Below are positions 1 to 8,810 of a stretch of 31,805 nt of DNA, in pieces. Source of the DNA: T1Sed10-7 sp041685505. GTDB taxonomy: Bacteria; Actinomycetota; Nitriliruptoria; Nitriliruptorales; Nitriliruptoraceae. The stretch is from positions 1-31,805 of the forward strand of contig JAWLFQ010000024.1 in the NCBI GenBank assembly GCA_041685505.1. Direction: 5' to 3'. Numbering within the stretch: position 1 is the first letter of the stretch; every line of letters starts with the position of its first letter. The position numbers and the translations under genes were made by a program. The notes under the pieces are model-generated. The model searched no databases and was not told the origin of the DNA. It saw only the letters and a list, made by a program, of their open reading frames with translations.

Positions 1-58
1 CCCCGCCGGGGGGGGGCCCCCCCCGGGGGGGGGGGGGGCCGGGGGGGCCCCCCCCCCC
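1..58. repeat. G/C homopolymer low-complexity tract
   Basis: The first 58 bases consist only of alternating runs of G and C, with no A or T. No gene, hairpin terminator or regular repeat unit explains it. Ordinary mixed sequence begins at base 59. It looks like an assembly or sequencing artefact at a contig end rather than biology. Bases 59-90, between it and the ligase stop codon, show nothing recognisable. Confidence 0.8.
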
Positions 59-90
59 GACCGCGCCTGTCACGCTGCCCGCAGCAGCTA

Positions 91-1884
91 CTACGCGGGC
101 TTCTTGGACGCGTAGATCTCGTCGATGGCGTCCTGGTACTTCTCGGCCACGACGTGGCGCTTGACCGACATCTTCTGGCTCAGCTCCACACCGACCACGA
201 AGTCGCTCGGCAGGATCTTGAAGGTGCGGACCGACTCGGCCTTGGAGACCAGCTTGTTGGCATCGTCGATGGCCGACTGCACCTCGGCGCGCAGATCGTC
301 GTCCTCGGTCAGCTCGGCGATGGTGCCGCTCTTGCCGTGCATCTCGGCCCACTGCGGGAAGGCCTCGGGATCGATGGTGACCAGCGCGGCGATGAAGGGC
401 TTGCCATCGCCGATCACCATGCACTGGCTCACCAGGCCGTGGGCACGGATGCGATCCTCGAGGACCGCAGGGGCGACGTTCTTGCCGCCGGCGGTGACGA
501 TGAGCTCCTTCTTCCGACCGGTGATGCGCAGGTAGCCATCGCCGTCCAGTGCCCCGAGGTCCCCGGTGTGGAACCACCCGTCCTCGAGCACCTCGGCGGT
601 CGCTTCGGGGTTGTTGTGGTAGCCCTGGAAGATGTGGCTGCCCGCGAGCAGGATCTCGCCGTCGTCCGCGATCCGGGCGGAACCCCCGGGCACGGGCTGG
701 CCGACGGTGCCCACCCGCGTGGCCGACGGTCGGTTGAAGGTCGACACCGCCGTGGTCTCGGTCAGGCCGTAGCCCTCGCAGACGTGGATGCCGATCCCCA
801 TGAAGAAGTGCGTGAGGCGTTCACCCAGCGCAGCCCCGCCCGAGACCGCGTACTTGATCTCGCCACCCATCGCCGCACGCAGCTTGTTGTAGACGAGCTT
901 GTCGAACACCGCGTGCAGGACCTTGGTGCCGAGGGAGATGTTGCCATCGATGCGCTGGCGGGAGTAGTCCTCGGCGACCTGGGCCGCCTTGTCGAAGATC
1001 CGGTCCTTGCCGTCCGCGGCGGCCTTGGCGCGCGCGCCGTTGAAGACCTTCTCGAACACCCGTGGCACGGCGATGAGGAAGTCCGGCTTGTAGAGGGCGA
1101 GTTCCTCGGTCAGCTGGGGGATGCCCGTGGAGTAGCCGAGGATCACACCGTTGCGGATGCAGGTGGTCTGCACGACCCGCGCGAAGATGTGCGCCAGCGG
1201 CAGGAAGAACAGGGTGCGCATCCCGCCACCGAAGAACTCGGGTGCCGCGGCGGCGGTCTGGGTCGCGTCCCAGATGAAGTTGTGGTGGGTGATCACACAG
1301 CCCTTGGGGCGCCCGGTGGTCCCCGAGGTGTAGACGATGGTCGCGAGGTCCTCACCGACCGGCTCGGCGGCCCGTGCCATGAGGGTGTCGTCGTCCACCT
1401 CCGCGCCCTGCTGGCGCATGGTCTCCAGCGCACCGTCCTCGATCACGAAGACGTGCTCGAGGCCGGGGAGGTCGTCGGCGACCTCGTCCACCAGGCTGCG
1501 CAGCGCCGCGTTCTCGGTGAACAGCGCCTTGACCTCGGCGTCGTTGACGATCCACTTGATCTGCTCCGCCGAGGAGGTCTCGTAGATCGGCACCGTGACA
1601 CCACCGACGGACCAGATGGCGTAGTCCAACAGCGTCCACTCGAGGCGGGTCCCGGAGTGGACGACGACACGGTCATCCTTCTGGATGCCGAGGGCGAGCA
1701 GCCCCTTGGCGATGGCCTTGATCTCCTCGACGAACTGCTGGATGGACCAGTCGACGAAGCGGTCGCCCACCCGCACCGCGACCACCGGCTGGCCGGGATG
1801 CGCCGCCGCAGCGGCCCACAGCGACGTCGTCAGGTTCTCCTCGGGTGGGACCTCGGTCTCGCCCGGACTCGTGTACTCCTGCAT
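91..1884 (-). CDS. Long-chain fatty-acid--CoA ligase (AMP-forming, FadD15-like)
   Basis: Predicted 597-residue ANL-superfamily enzyme that activates long-chain fatty acids to acyl-CoA through an acyl-adenylate, in the cytoplasm or at the membrane face. Visible motifs: the ATP/AMP P-loop YTSGTTGRPKG at 185-195, GYGLTETTAV at 371-380, the TGDLG motif near 440, the hinge and adenylate-binding GRKKELIVTAGGKN at 456-469, and a C-terminal stretch (SQKMSVKRHVVAEKY) carrying the expected late lysine. Length matches the ~600-residue FadD15 type. I chose ATG at 1884 because GGGAG lies 7 nt upstream; in-frame sequence farther upstream (to 2151) is Arg/Ala-rich and not family-like. It diverges from the crotonase gene across ~290 bp, and both fit fatty-acid metabolism. 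The exact chain-length preference cannot be read from sequence. Confidence 0.93.
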   Translation of the reverse strand: MQEYTSPGETEVPPEENLTTSLWAAAAAHPGQPVVAVRVGDRFVDWSIQQFVEEIKAIAKGLLALGIQKDDRVVVHSGTRLEWTLLDYAIWSVGGVTVPIYETSSAEQIKWIVNDAEVKALFTENAALRSLVDEVADDLPGLEHVFVIEDGALETMRQQGAEVDDDTLMARAAEPVGEDLATIVYTSGTTGRPKGCVITHHNFIWDATQTAAAAPEFFGGGMRTLFFLPLAHIFARVVQTTCIRNGVILGYSTGIPQLTEELALYKPDFLIAVPRVFEKVFNGARAKAAADGKDRIFDKAAQVAEDYSRQRIDGNISLGTKVLHAVFDKLVYNKLRAAMGGEIKYAVSGGAALGERLTHFFMGIGIHVCEGYGLTETTAVSTFNRPSATRVGTVGQPVPGGSARIADDGEILLAGSHIFQGYHNNPEATAEVLEDGWFHTGDLGALDGDGYLRITGRKKELIVTAGGKNVAPAVLEDRIRAHGLVSQCMVIGDGKPFIAALVTIDPEAFPQWAEMHGKSGTIAELTEDDDLRAEVQSAIDDANKLVSKAESVRTFKILPSDFVVGVELSQKMSVKRHVVAEKYQDAIDEIYASKKPA

Positions 1885-2171
1885 GCCCGCTCTCCCTCGC
1901 TCCCTGACCCCCGCGGGATGTGCTCCCACGCGTTGCGCTGGTGCCGACCCGACCGGACCGGTCACGTTCTCGGCGTGGATGCTAGCGGAGGCCCCCGCAC
2001 GCACCGGTAGGTGCGCGCGACAGCGCACCGTCGGCGCCTGCCCCGAACCGGTCATCGCGCGACGATCCGCACCGGCTGCGCGCGACGTGGCAGGGTGTCG
2101 CCGCGTGCCGGGGCCGTGGCGGGAGTCGACCGCGCCAGGCTGCTCGCGCACGACCGCCGAGGAGGATGCGC

Positions 2172-2945
2172 ATGGGTGTGGACGTGGAGGTGATGGGCCC
2201 GGTGGGCCTGGTACGGATCGATCGACCGCAGGTGCGCGGTGCGGTGGACCGTCCGACCGCCGAGGCGCTGACAGCCGCGATCGGGCGACTGGACACGGAC
2301 AGCTCGCTGGCGGCGATCGTCGTGACGGGCAGCGGCGGCAGCTTCTGCGCTGGCGCGGATCTCCACGCCTTCGACGATCCGCAGCGACGGAACCGTCTCG
2401 AGGAGGACCTGCAGGGACCGATGGGCCCGACCCGCAGCCGCACCCGGCTCCCGACGATCGCGGCGATCGAGGGCCACGCCGTGGCCGGTGGCCTGGAACT
2501 GGCGCTGTGGTGCGATCTGCGGGTGCTGGCCGCCGACGCCGTGCTCGGGGTGTTCTGCCGCCGCGTCGGCGTGCCGCTCATCGACGGCGGGACGGTGCGT
2601 CTCCCCCGGCTGGTCGGCCTGGGTGTCGCGCTGGATCTGATCCTCACCGGTCGTGCCGTGGACGCCGAGGAGGCGCAGCGCATCGGCCTGGCGACCCGTG
2701 TCGTGCCGTCGGGACAGGCCGTCGATGCCGCGGTCGCGCTCGGTACGGAGCTGGCCCGATGGCCCCGCGACACGATGCTCAGCGACCTCGCCGCCGCGCG
2801 CGCCGCCTTCGACCGGCCCCTGGACGAGGCGCTGTTGCACGAGCACCGGCTGGGCATCGCCAGCCTCGAGGCCGGGGGCGCCGAGGCCGGGGTCGGGGCC
2901 TTCGTGGAGGGCGGCGGTCGCCACGGCCGCAGCGACGACCTGTGA
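2172..2945 (+). CDS. Crotonase / enoyl-CoA hydratase-isomerase family protein
   Basis: A 257-residue crotonase-fold protein. The two oxyanion-hole segments are clear: GSFCAGADL (56-64) and GHAVAGGLEL (101-110). The first catalytic Glu of classical hydratases is present (E109 in GGLEL), but the second is replaced: the region LGVFCRRVGVPLIDGGT (125-141) has Cys129 where rat enoyl-CoA hydratase has Glu164. A standard hydratase role is therefore uncertain, and isomerase, hydrolase or other crotonase chemistry is possible; from memory this FCRR-type sequence recurs in actinobacterial crotonases. ATG 2172 is preferred because AGGAGG (2160-2165) directly abuts the earlier ATG at 2166 but sits 6 nt before 2172. 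It diverges from the acyl-CoA ligase gene, which suggests a fatty-acid or acyl-CoA role. Confidence 0.9.
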   Translation: MGVDVEVMGPVGLVRIDRPQVRGAVDRPTAEALTAAIGRLDTDSSLAAIVVTGSGGSFCAGADLHAFDDPQRRNRLEEDLQGPMGPTRSRTRLPTIAAIEGHAVAGGLELALWCDLRVLAADAVLGVFCRRVGVPLIDGGTVRLPRLVGLGVALDLILTGRAVDAEEAQRIGLATRVVPSGQAVDAAVALGTELARWPRDTMLSDLAAARAAFDRPLDEALLHEHRLGIASLEAGGAEAGVGAFVEGGGRHGRSDDL

Positions 2946-2975
2946 GCCCGCTGCCGACCCTGCCGCCGGGACCGC

Positions 2976-3464
2976 TCAGCGCCGTCGCGGGTCGAGCCCG
3001 GACGGGTACGCCGCGATCCAGCCGAGCTCCTTGAGCCCCCAGAGCCCGATCAGGACGGCCTCGGCGGCGTCGTGGCGCAGCTGGCTGGCAGGCAGGTCGG
3101 ACAGCTGCGCCACCGCCACCGCGGCCAGCTCCCGCGCGGCGGACTTGGCGGCACGGGCGTCGCGACGCTCACGCGGGTGCAGCAGCGCCTGGCGCCACCG
3201 CTCGGCTTCCACCAGCACCACCTCGGTGCCACGCGGCTCGAAGGTGCGCCGCCAGGCCGGGACCAGGCTGCGATCGCCTTCCAGCACCAGCGCATCCACC
3301 CGGCCGAGCTCGCGGCGCAGCGCCGTCGCCCACGCACCGACCCTCCCGCGACGGCCGAGGTTGCGCGAGGTGACCGACACCAACCTGCCGTCGGCTGCGA
3401 ACACCGCGATACCGGTCCGTACCCCGAGATCAACTGCAACCAGCCGTGCGTGGGTGTCGTCCAA
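2976..3464 (-). CDS. Small RuvC-like (RNase H-fold) nuclease
   Basis: A 162-residue protein that reads as one RNase H-fold domain of the RuvC resolvase type. The strand-1 motif VAVDLGVRTGIAVF supplies D12, LVLEGDRS supplies E62, and RHDAAEAVLIGLWGL supplies D132 and E135. Spacing (50, 70 and 3 residues) closely follows RuvC's D7/E66/D138/D141 pattern. A basic stretch (RERRDARAAK, about 98-107) could contact DNA. It is not canonical RuvC: no ruvA or ruvB lies nearby and the sequence is divergent. Such domains cleave Holliday junctions or other branched DNA; the actual substrate here is inference. The only start available is TTG at 3464, because an in-frame stop lies at 3473 and no ATG or GTG precedes D12. 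It converges with the crotonase gene (30 bp gap) and diverges from pepN. Confidence 0.75.
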   Translation of the reverse strand: MDDTHARLVAVDLGVRTGIAVFAADGRLVSVTSRNLGRRGRVGAWATALRRELGRVDALVLEGDRSLVPAWRRTFEPRGTEVVLVEAERWRQALLHPRERRDARAAKSAARELAAVAVAQLSDLPASQLRHDAAEAVLIGLWGLKELGWIAAYPSGLDPRRR

Positions 3465-3689
3465 CCGAGGTCACCGCCTGCTCGTATCCTCGCGACCAGC
3501 GCCACGCAGCCCGTCGCCGGACCGAGCCGCGCGCCGGGGCGCGAGGTGGACCGACAGCCGACCGGGCGGTGACGAGCCGCACCGGGAGTGTCGCGACCAC
3601 CGCAGGCGTTCGCCACCACGGGTCCGCGGCGCCGGCTGCGTCCCCACCCCGGCCCCCACCGCTCACACCGTCCACACGCCAGAGGTCCC

Positions 3690-6368
3690 ATGCTCCCCGA
3701 CGCCCGCCGAGACGACGCCCAGCCGAGCCCCACCGCTCCCCCACGGGAGAACCTGACCCGGCAGGAGGCCGAGACCCGCGCTCGACGCATCTCGCGCGTC
3801 GCGACCCGTGTCCACCTCGATCTGACCGGTGGTCCGGAGACCTTCGCCAGCACCACGCAGCTGCGCTTCGAGGTGGTCGACGCCGGACCGGTCTTCATCG
3901 ACCTCACGGCCGACACCGTGCACCGCGTCCGCCTCGACGAGGTCGAGCTGGACACCGGTGCGACCACGGCCGGCGGGGTCGTGGCACCCACCAGGCTCGA
4001 GATCGGTGCGCTCGAGCTCGGCGAGCACATCGTCGAGGTCGAGGCCACCATGGCCTACCAGCACGAGGGCAACGGGCTGCACCGCTTCGTCGACCCCACC
4101 GACGATCGTGTCTACCTCCACAGCCAGTTCGAGCCCTTCGACGCCCACCTGGTCTACGCCTGCTTCGACCAGCCCGATCTGAAGACCACCTTCGCACTGG
4201 ATGTCACCGCACCCGAGGAGTGGGTGGTGGTCTCCAACGGCCGTGCGCTGGAGCAGCCGCTGGAGGGCCAGGCCGGCACCTGGCGGTTCGAGACGACCCC
4301 GTTGGTCAGTACCTACATCACGGCGGTGATCGCCGGCAGCTACGTGGCGGTCACCGACCGCTACGAGCGCCCCGACGGGACGGGCATCGACCTCGCGTGG
4401 TGGTCGCGCCGCTCGCTCGCCGAGCACGTCGACCCCGACGAGCTGTTCGAGATCACCACCCAGAGCTTCGCCGCCTTCGAGCGGCTGTTCGCGATGAACT
4501 ACCCCTTCGGTGACCGCTACGACCAGCTGTTCGTACCGGAGTTCTCCGCCGGCGCGATGGAGAACCCCGGCTGTGTCACCTTCACCGAGGCCTACATCTT
4601 CCGCTCCAAGGTGACCGACGCGATGCGCGAGCGGCGCGCCGAGACCATCATCCACGAGATGGCGCACATGTGGTTCGGGGATCTGGTGACGATGCGGTGG
4701 TGGGACGATCTGTGGCTCAACGAGTCCTTCGCCACCTTCATGTCGGTGTTCGTCCAGGCGACCTCCACCCGCTTCACCGACGCGTGGGTGACCTTCCACG
4801 ACGCGGAGAAGGCCTGGGCACGCTTCCAGGATCAGCTGCCGTCCACCCACCCGGTCGCCGACGAGATGCCGGACGTGGAGAGCGTCCACCAGAACTTCGA
4901 CGGCATCACCTACGCCAAGGGCGCCTCGGTGCTGCGCCAGCTGGTCGCCTGGGTCGGCCAGGAGGAGTTCCTCGCCGGTTGCCGCGAGTACTTCGACCGC
5001 CATGCCTGGTCGAACACGCGCCTGGAGGACTTCCTCGCGGCCCTGGAGCGGGCATCGGGCCGTGAGCTGGGCACCTGGCGCGATGCGTGGTTGCTGACCA
5101 CCGGGATCAACCAGCTCGAGCTCGACGTCGAGGTGGCCGCCGACGACACCTACAGCGAGGTGGCCGTGCTCCAGCGCTCGCCCACGCCGGCCTGGGCCGG
5201 TGTCGCGGGCCTGGAGACCCCGGCTGAGGTGCTGCGCCCCCACCGACTGGCGATCGGCGTCTACCAGGACCGGGACGGCCGCCTGGTCCGCGTGCAGCGC
5301 ACGGAACTGGACGTCACCGGTGCCCGCACGCCGGTGCCGGAGCTGACCGGGACCGCCGCCGCGCCGCTGCTGGTGGTCAACGACGATGACCTGAGCTTCG
5401 CGAAGGTCGTCCTGGACGCCGTCTCCACGGCGACGGTCACCGACCGTCTGTCCGACGTCGCCGACCCGCTGGCCCGCGCACAGCTGTGGGGTACCAGCTG
5501 GGAGATGGTGCGTGACGGTCAGCTGCCTGCCCACCGCTTCCTCGACCTGGTGCTGGCCAACGTGGCCGCCGAGGACCGCATCGGCACCCTCCAGCGGCTG
5601 CTGCAACGCAGCCTCGGCGCCGTGGAGCGCTACCTCGACCCGGCGTCCCGCGCCGCACAGCTCGCCCGCATGGCGGCCCACGCCCGCGCACAGCTCGAGG
5701 GTGCTGCCCCGGGTAGCGACCGCCAGCTGGCCTGGGCCCGCCACTGGGTCGTGACCGCCCGCGCCGACGACGAGCAGCTGGCTGCCGCGGCCGACCTGCT
5801 CAGCGGTGCGCTGAGCATCCCGGGCCTGGAGGTGGACACCGATCTGCGCTGGCACGTGGTGACCTGCCTCGCCCGTGCAGGTGCGGTCGACGACGCGCGG
5901 ATCGACGCGGAGCTCGAGCGGGACCCCACCGACCTCGGGGAGCGGTCCGCGGCCACCGCCCGGGCCTCCCGTCCGGATGCGCAGGCCAAGGAGTGGGCCT
6001 GGGACCGGCTCCTGTCCGACACCTCGTTGTCGCACACCATGTCACGGCAGCTGTGGGGAGGGTTCGCCCGGCTCGATCAGGAGGAGGTGCTGGCGCCCTA
6101 TACCGACCGCTACCTCGACGCCCTCGACGAGGTCTGGGCCACCCGTTCCCTGGACTGGGCGATCGACTTCTCCGCGGCGATGTTCCCCCACTGGAGCGCC
6201 TCCGACACGCTGCTGGCGCGGGTCGACGCACGACTGGCCGAGGACGCGCTCCCACGCCCCCTGCGGCGTGTGCTGCTCGAGCAGCGTGACACCCTGGTAC
6301 GCACCCTGGCAGCACGGGACCGGGACCGGGCCGGCGAGGCGACCTCGCCCGGGCTGGCCGACGCGTGA
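3690..6368 (+). CDS. pepN: Aminopeptidase N (M1 family zinc metallopeptidase)
   Basis: An 892-residue M1 aminopeptidase that removes N-terminal residues from peptides in the cytoplasm. Key motifs are intact: the GAMEN exopeptidase signature at 288-292 and the zinc site HEMAH at 322-326 with the third ligand E345 in LWLNESF. An N-terminal beta-saddle domain precedes the thermolysin-like core, and an ERAP1-type helical C-terminal domain follows from about residue 520. Length is slightly above the ~850 typical of actinobacterial PepN because of a ~30-residue polar N-terminal extension. ATG 3690 follows AGAGG at 3681-3685; in-frame sequence back to 3588 is Pro/Arg-rich and looks non-coding. The stop overlaps the next start (GTGA at 6365-6368), so the downstream lipoate-ligase-like gene is probably translationally coupled. 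Confidence 0.96.
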   Translation: MLPDARRDDAQPSPTAPPRENLTRQEAETRARRISRVATRVHLDLTGGPETFASTTQLRFEVVDAGPVFIDLTADTVHRVRLDEVELDTGATTAGGVVAPTRLEIGALELGEHIVEVEATMAYQHEGNGLHRFVDPTDDRVYLHSQFEPFDAHLVYACFDQPDLKTTFALDVTAPEEWVVVSNGRALEQPLEGQAGTWRFETTPLVSTYITAVIAGSYVAVTDRYERPDGTGIDLAWWSRRSLAEHVDPDELFEITTQSFAAFERLFAMNYPFGDRYDQLFVPEFSAGAMENPGCVTFTEAYIFRSKVTDAMRERRAETIIHEMAHMWFGDLVTMRWWDDLWLNESFATFMSVFVQATSTRFTDAWVTFHDAEKAWARFQDQLPSTHPVADEMPDVESVHQNFDGITYAKGASVLRQLVAWVGQEEFLAGCREYFDRHAWSNTRLEDFLAALERASGRELGTWRDAWLLTTGINQLELDVEVAADDTYSEVAVLQRSPTPAWAGVAGLETPAEVLRPHRLAIGVYQDRDGRLVRVQRTELDVTGARTPVPELTGTAAAPLLVVNDDDLSFAKVVLDAVSTATVTDRLSDVADPLARAQLWGTSWEMVRDGQLPAHRFLDLVLANVAAEDRIGTLQRLLQRSLGAVERYLDPASRAAQLARMAAHARAQLEGAAPGSDRQLAWARHWVVTARADDEQLAAAADLLSGALSIPGLEVDTDLRWHVVTCLARAGAVDDARIDAELERDPTDLGERSAATARASRPDAQAKEWAWDRLLSDTSLSHTMSRQLWGGFARLDQEEVLAPYTDRYLDALDEVWATRSLDWAIDFSAAMFPHWSASDTLLARVDARLAEDALPRPLRRVLLEQRDTLVRTLAARDRDRAGEATSPGLADA

Positions 6369-7144
6369 ACGGCCAGCCACGGCCGCGGCTGCGGATCACG
6401 GTGGACGATGCCGAGGGACATCCCGCCCTGGACACCGCCATCTCGCGGATGCTGCTGGAGCGGGTCGACCGCGGCGAGCTCCCGGCGACCCTGCGCCTGT
6501 CACGCCCCGCCGCCATCGTCGCCTTCAGCGCCAAGGACGCCCGGACGCCGGGCTTCGACGCCGCGGTGGTCGCCAGCGAGGTGGAGGGCTTCACCCCGGT
6601 CCTGCGCCTGGCGGGTGGACGGCCGGCGGTGTTCACCCCGGCCACGATCGCCTTCTCGTGGTCGGTACCCACCGACACCCCCAGGGACGGCATCGCACAC
6701 CGCTTCAGGACCCTGTCCGGCTGCCTGGCCGACGCCTTCCGGGCCCTCGGCGTTGACGCCGCGGTGGGAGAGATCGCCGGGGAGTACTGCCCGGGCGAGT
6801 ACTCGGTCAACGCCGGCGGCCGTCACAAGGTCGCCGGGGTCGGCCAGCGGCTGTTGCGTCGCGCCGCCCACACCGGTGGCGTGGTGGTCGTCGATGGCGC
6901 CGAGGACATCAACCGTGTGCTGATCCCCGTCTACCGCGCCATGGGCGTGTCCTTCGATCCGGCCGCCACGGGCGCCCTCGCCGAACATGCCGAGCTCAGC
7001 TACGAGGACGTCCGCCACGCGATCGTGGACGCGTTCGCGCAGCGCTTCGAGGTCGAGCCCTGGCGGCTCGACGAGCGCACGCTGGACCTGGCGCGTCGTG
7101 CGGCGCCGGAGCACGTGGCCGTGCCGAGCGTGGCGGCCGGCTGA
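6365..7144 (+). CDS. Lipoate-protein ligase A family protein (BPL/LPL catalytic fold)
   Basis: A 259-residue protein of the biotin/lipoate ligase fold. The segment VLRLAGGRPAVFTPATIAF (79-97) matches the substrate-binding RRxSGGGAV region of LplA in degenerate form. CPGEYSVNAGGRHKVAGVGQ (142-161) matches the nucleotide/lipoyl-binding segment, with K155 at the position of the conserved catalytic lysine. It lacks LplA's C-terminal accessory domain. It may transfer lipoate, octanoate or another short acyl acid to a carrier protein; the exact acyl group is unknown and no lipoyl-domain enzyme is nearby. It starts at GTG 6365 overlapping pepN's stop, and DUF3097 begins 1 bp after its stop, so the three genes look like one operon. 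Confidence 0.82.
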   Translation: MNGQPRPRLRITVDDAEGHPALDTAISRMLLERVDRGELPATLRLSRPAAIVAFSAKDARTPGFDAAVVASEVEGFTPVLRLAGGRPAVFTPATIAFSWSVPTDTPRDGIAHRFRTLSGCLADAFRALGVDAAVGEIAGEYCPGEYSVNAGGRHKVAGVGQRLLRRAAHTGGVVVVDGAEDINRVLIPVYRAMGVSFDPAATGALAEHAELSYEDVRHAIVDAFAQRFEVEPWRLDERTLDLARRAAPEHVAVPSVAAG

Positions 7145-7145
7145 G

Positions 7146-8000
7146 GTGGCCACCCGTCGATCACGTTTCGAGGTCAGCGGTGAGGGCGTGCTGGCCCGCG
7201 GTTCGGGGCGCCGCGCGATCCCGGTCCGTGTGGCGACACCTGGGCTGTTGGTGGAGGTGGCCAGCGACGGTTTCGTGGGCGCGGTGGTGGCCTGTGACCA
7301 GCGCCGTGTCACCCTCGAGGACCGGCGCGGGCGGCGGCGCGGCTTCACGCTGTCGCCCGGCGCCTTCCTGGTGGACGAGGTGGCGGTGACGCTGCGCCCG
7401 GTGCCCACGGTGACGTCGGGCACCGCGGCCGATGCAGCGCAGCCCCTCGGCCGCACCGCCAGCGGTTCGGTGCCCAGTGCGGACCAGGCCGCCCGCACGG
7501 CGCGCGCCAGCCGTCTGTGGGTCGAAGGCGTGCACGACGCGCAGCTGCTGGAGACCGTGTGGGGCGATGACCTGCGCGCCGCGGCGGTGGTCGTCGAGCC
7601 GCTCCACGGGGCCGACGACCTGGCTGCGGCCGTGCGTGCGTTCCGGCCGGCGCCGCACCGCAGGCTCGGCATCCTGCTCGACCACCTCGTCGTCGGTTCG
7701 AAGGAGTCCCGCCTCGCCGCGACGATCGACCACCCCGACGTGCTGGTCCTCGGCCACCCCTTCGTGGACGTGTGGGCGGCGATCGATCCCGCCGTCCTGG
7801 GCCGCACGTCGTGGCCCGAGGTGCCTCGCGAGGAGGCCTACAAGGACGGTTTCGCCCGCCGGGTGGGCTTCGCTGACCGCCACGAGGCCTGGCGCACGCT
7901 CGCCGGTCGCGTGCGCACCTGGCACGACCTCGATCGTGCCCTGATCCAGGCGGTGGAGCGACTGCTCGACCACGTCACCGCCGAGGATCAGCCGAGGTAG
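7146..8000 (+). CDS. DUF3097 family protein (possibly Toprim-like)
   Basis: A 284-residue member of the actinobacterial DUF3097 family, recognised from its two blocks: LWVEGVHDAQLLETVWGDDL (124-143) and LGILLDHLVVGSKESRL (174-190) followed by VLGHPFVDVWAAIDP. The N-terminal ~80 residues form a beta-rich segment (GFVGAVVACDQRRVTLEDR). The VEG...D and LLDH pieces resemble the acidic motifs of Toprim nucleic-acid enzymes (E127, D179); this is my inference from pattern only. Function is unknown. GTG 7146 is the start that leaves the family N-terminus intact, 1 bp after the preceding stop. Its 3' end overlaps the convergent yaaA gene by 13 bp, leaving no room for a separate terminator. Confidence 0.85.
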   Translation: MATRRSRFEVSGEGVLARGSGRRAIPVRVATPGLLVEVASDGFVGAVVACDQRRVTLEDRRGRRRGFTLSPGAFLVDEVAVTLRPVPTVTSGTAADAAQPLGRTASGSVPSADQAARTARASRLWVEGVHDAQLLETVWGDDLRAAAVVVEPLHGADDLAAAVRAFRPAPHRRLGILLDHLVVGSKESRLAATIDHPDVLVLGHPFVDVWAAIDPAVLGRTSWPEVPREEAYKDGFARRVGFADRHEAWRTLAGRVRTWHDLDRALIQAVERLLDHVTAEDQPR

Positions 8001-8767
8001 ACGGCGACGAGCGTGGCGGGATCGCGGACCTCGAGCCGCCACCCCTCCCCCGGCGCGAGCCACCCGGCCAGAGATGCCGGTGCCAGATCGACCCCGGCCT
8101 CCCCCCCGCCGGCGAGCAGCTGCGCCACCACCCGCCCCTTGGCGACCTTGGTGCGGGCAGCGTTCGCGGCCCGTCCCGCCGGGGTCTCGAAGCGGACCTC
8201 GACCACCTCCGCACCTGCCCGCACCGCCGGCGCGACGGCGCGTGCGTGGACGCCGGGCAGCAGATCGAGCACCTGCCGACCGGCCAGCCGGGCCGCGAGG
8301 TGGTCGGCCACAGCGTCGCGCCAGAAGGTCGCCAGACCCCCCAGCGGTGGCAGGCTGGCCGCGAGCTCCAAGCGGTAGGCGGGCACGGGCGCGTCGAGCT
8401 CGGCGACACCGAGGAGGGCGGAGAGCACGAGGACCTCGACACCGGCAGCGTCGGGGTCGGCATCGGCGAGCCCGGCGTTGGTGTGCACGACGCCGGTGTA
8501 GCGCAGACGCGCCGGCAGGGTCGGGGCACCGTCCAACGCCTGCAGATCGGCACGGATCGTGTCCACGTCCCGGCTGGCGATGCCGGCGATGCGCGCGAGC
8601 GCGGTGTCGTCGGCCTCGGACGCCGCGGTGCGGACAGCGTCCAGCACGCGCCGACGCGGCGTCGCGAGGGTCCCGCGATCCACCACCTCGGCGTAGGCAG
8701 GCGCGCCGCCGCCCGCTGCCTTGCCCTTGGAGGGCGGCAGCAGGACGACGGGTCGGCGGTCGTTCAT
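7988..8767 (-). CDS. yaaA: YaaA family peroxide-stress protein (UPF0246/DUF328)
   Basis: A 259-residue YaaA-family protein. In E. coli the family limits intracellular free iron and oxidative DNA damage under peroxide stress. Visible family features: the N-terminal LLPPSKGK motif (about 10-17), RLRYTGVVHTNAGL, VLVLSALLGV followed by PAYRLELAASLP and FWRDAV, and a C-terminal TPAGRAANAARTKVAKGR block. ATG 8767 lies just before this N-terminus; in-frame sequence farther upstream is antisense to the glycoside phosphorylase gene. It sits 43 bp downstream of that gene on the same strand and may be cotranscribed. No peroxide-regulator site is evident. Confidence 0.88.
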   Translation of the reverse strand: MNDRRPVVLLPPSKGKAAGGGAPAYAEVVDRGTLATPRRRVLDAVRTAASEADDTALARIAGIASRDVDTIRADLQALDGAPTLPARLRYTGVVHTNAGLADADPDAAGVEVLVLSALLGVAELDAPVPAYRLELAASLPPLGGLATFWRDAVADHLAARLAGRQVLDLLPGVHARAVAPAVRAGAEVVEVRFETPAGRAANAARTKVAKGRVVAQLLAGGGEAGVDLAPASLAGWLAPGEGWRLEVRDPATLVAVYLG

Positions 8768-8810
8768 GGTCGCAGGCACCGTGCGACGCAGCTCGCGCTC
8801 CCGGTGGATC

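Noticed and set aside
154..2010. A 618-codon open frame on the + strand opposite the acyl-CoA ligase gene
   Set aside because: Asp/Leu/Gly-rich shadow translation with no domain; the ligase has full ANL motifs.
1885..2171. Search for a regulator gene or clear promoter in the acyl-CoA ligase/crotonase divergent gap
   Set aside because: No convincing short frame, operator palindrome or -35/-10 pair could be supported.
3663..6035. A 790-codon open frame on the - strand opposite pepN
   Set aside because: Gly/Val/His-rich translation without motifs, fully opposite an unambiguous M1 aminopeptidase.
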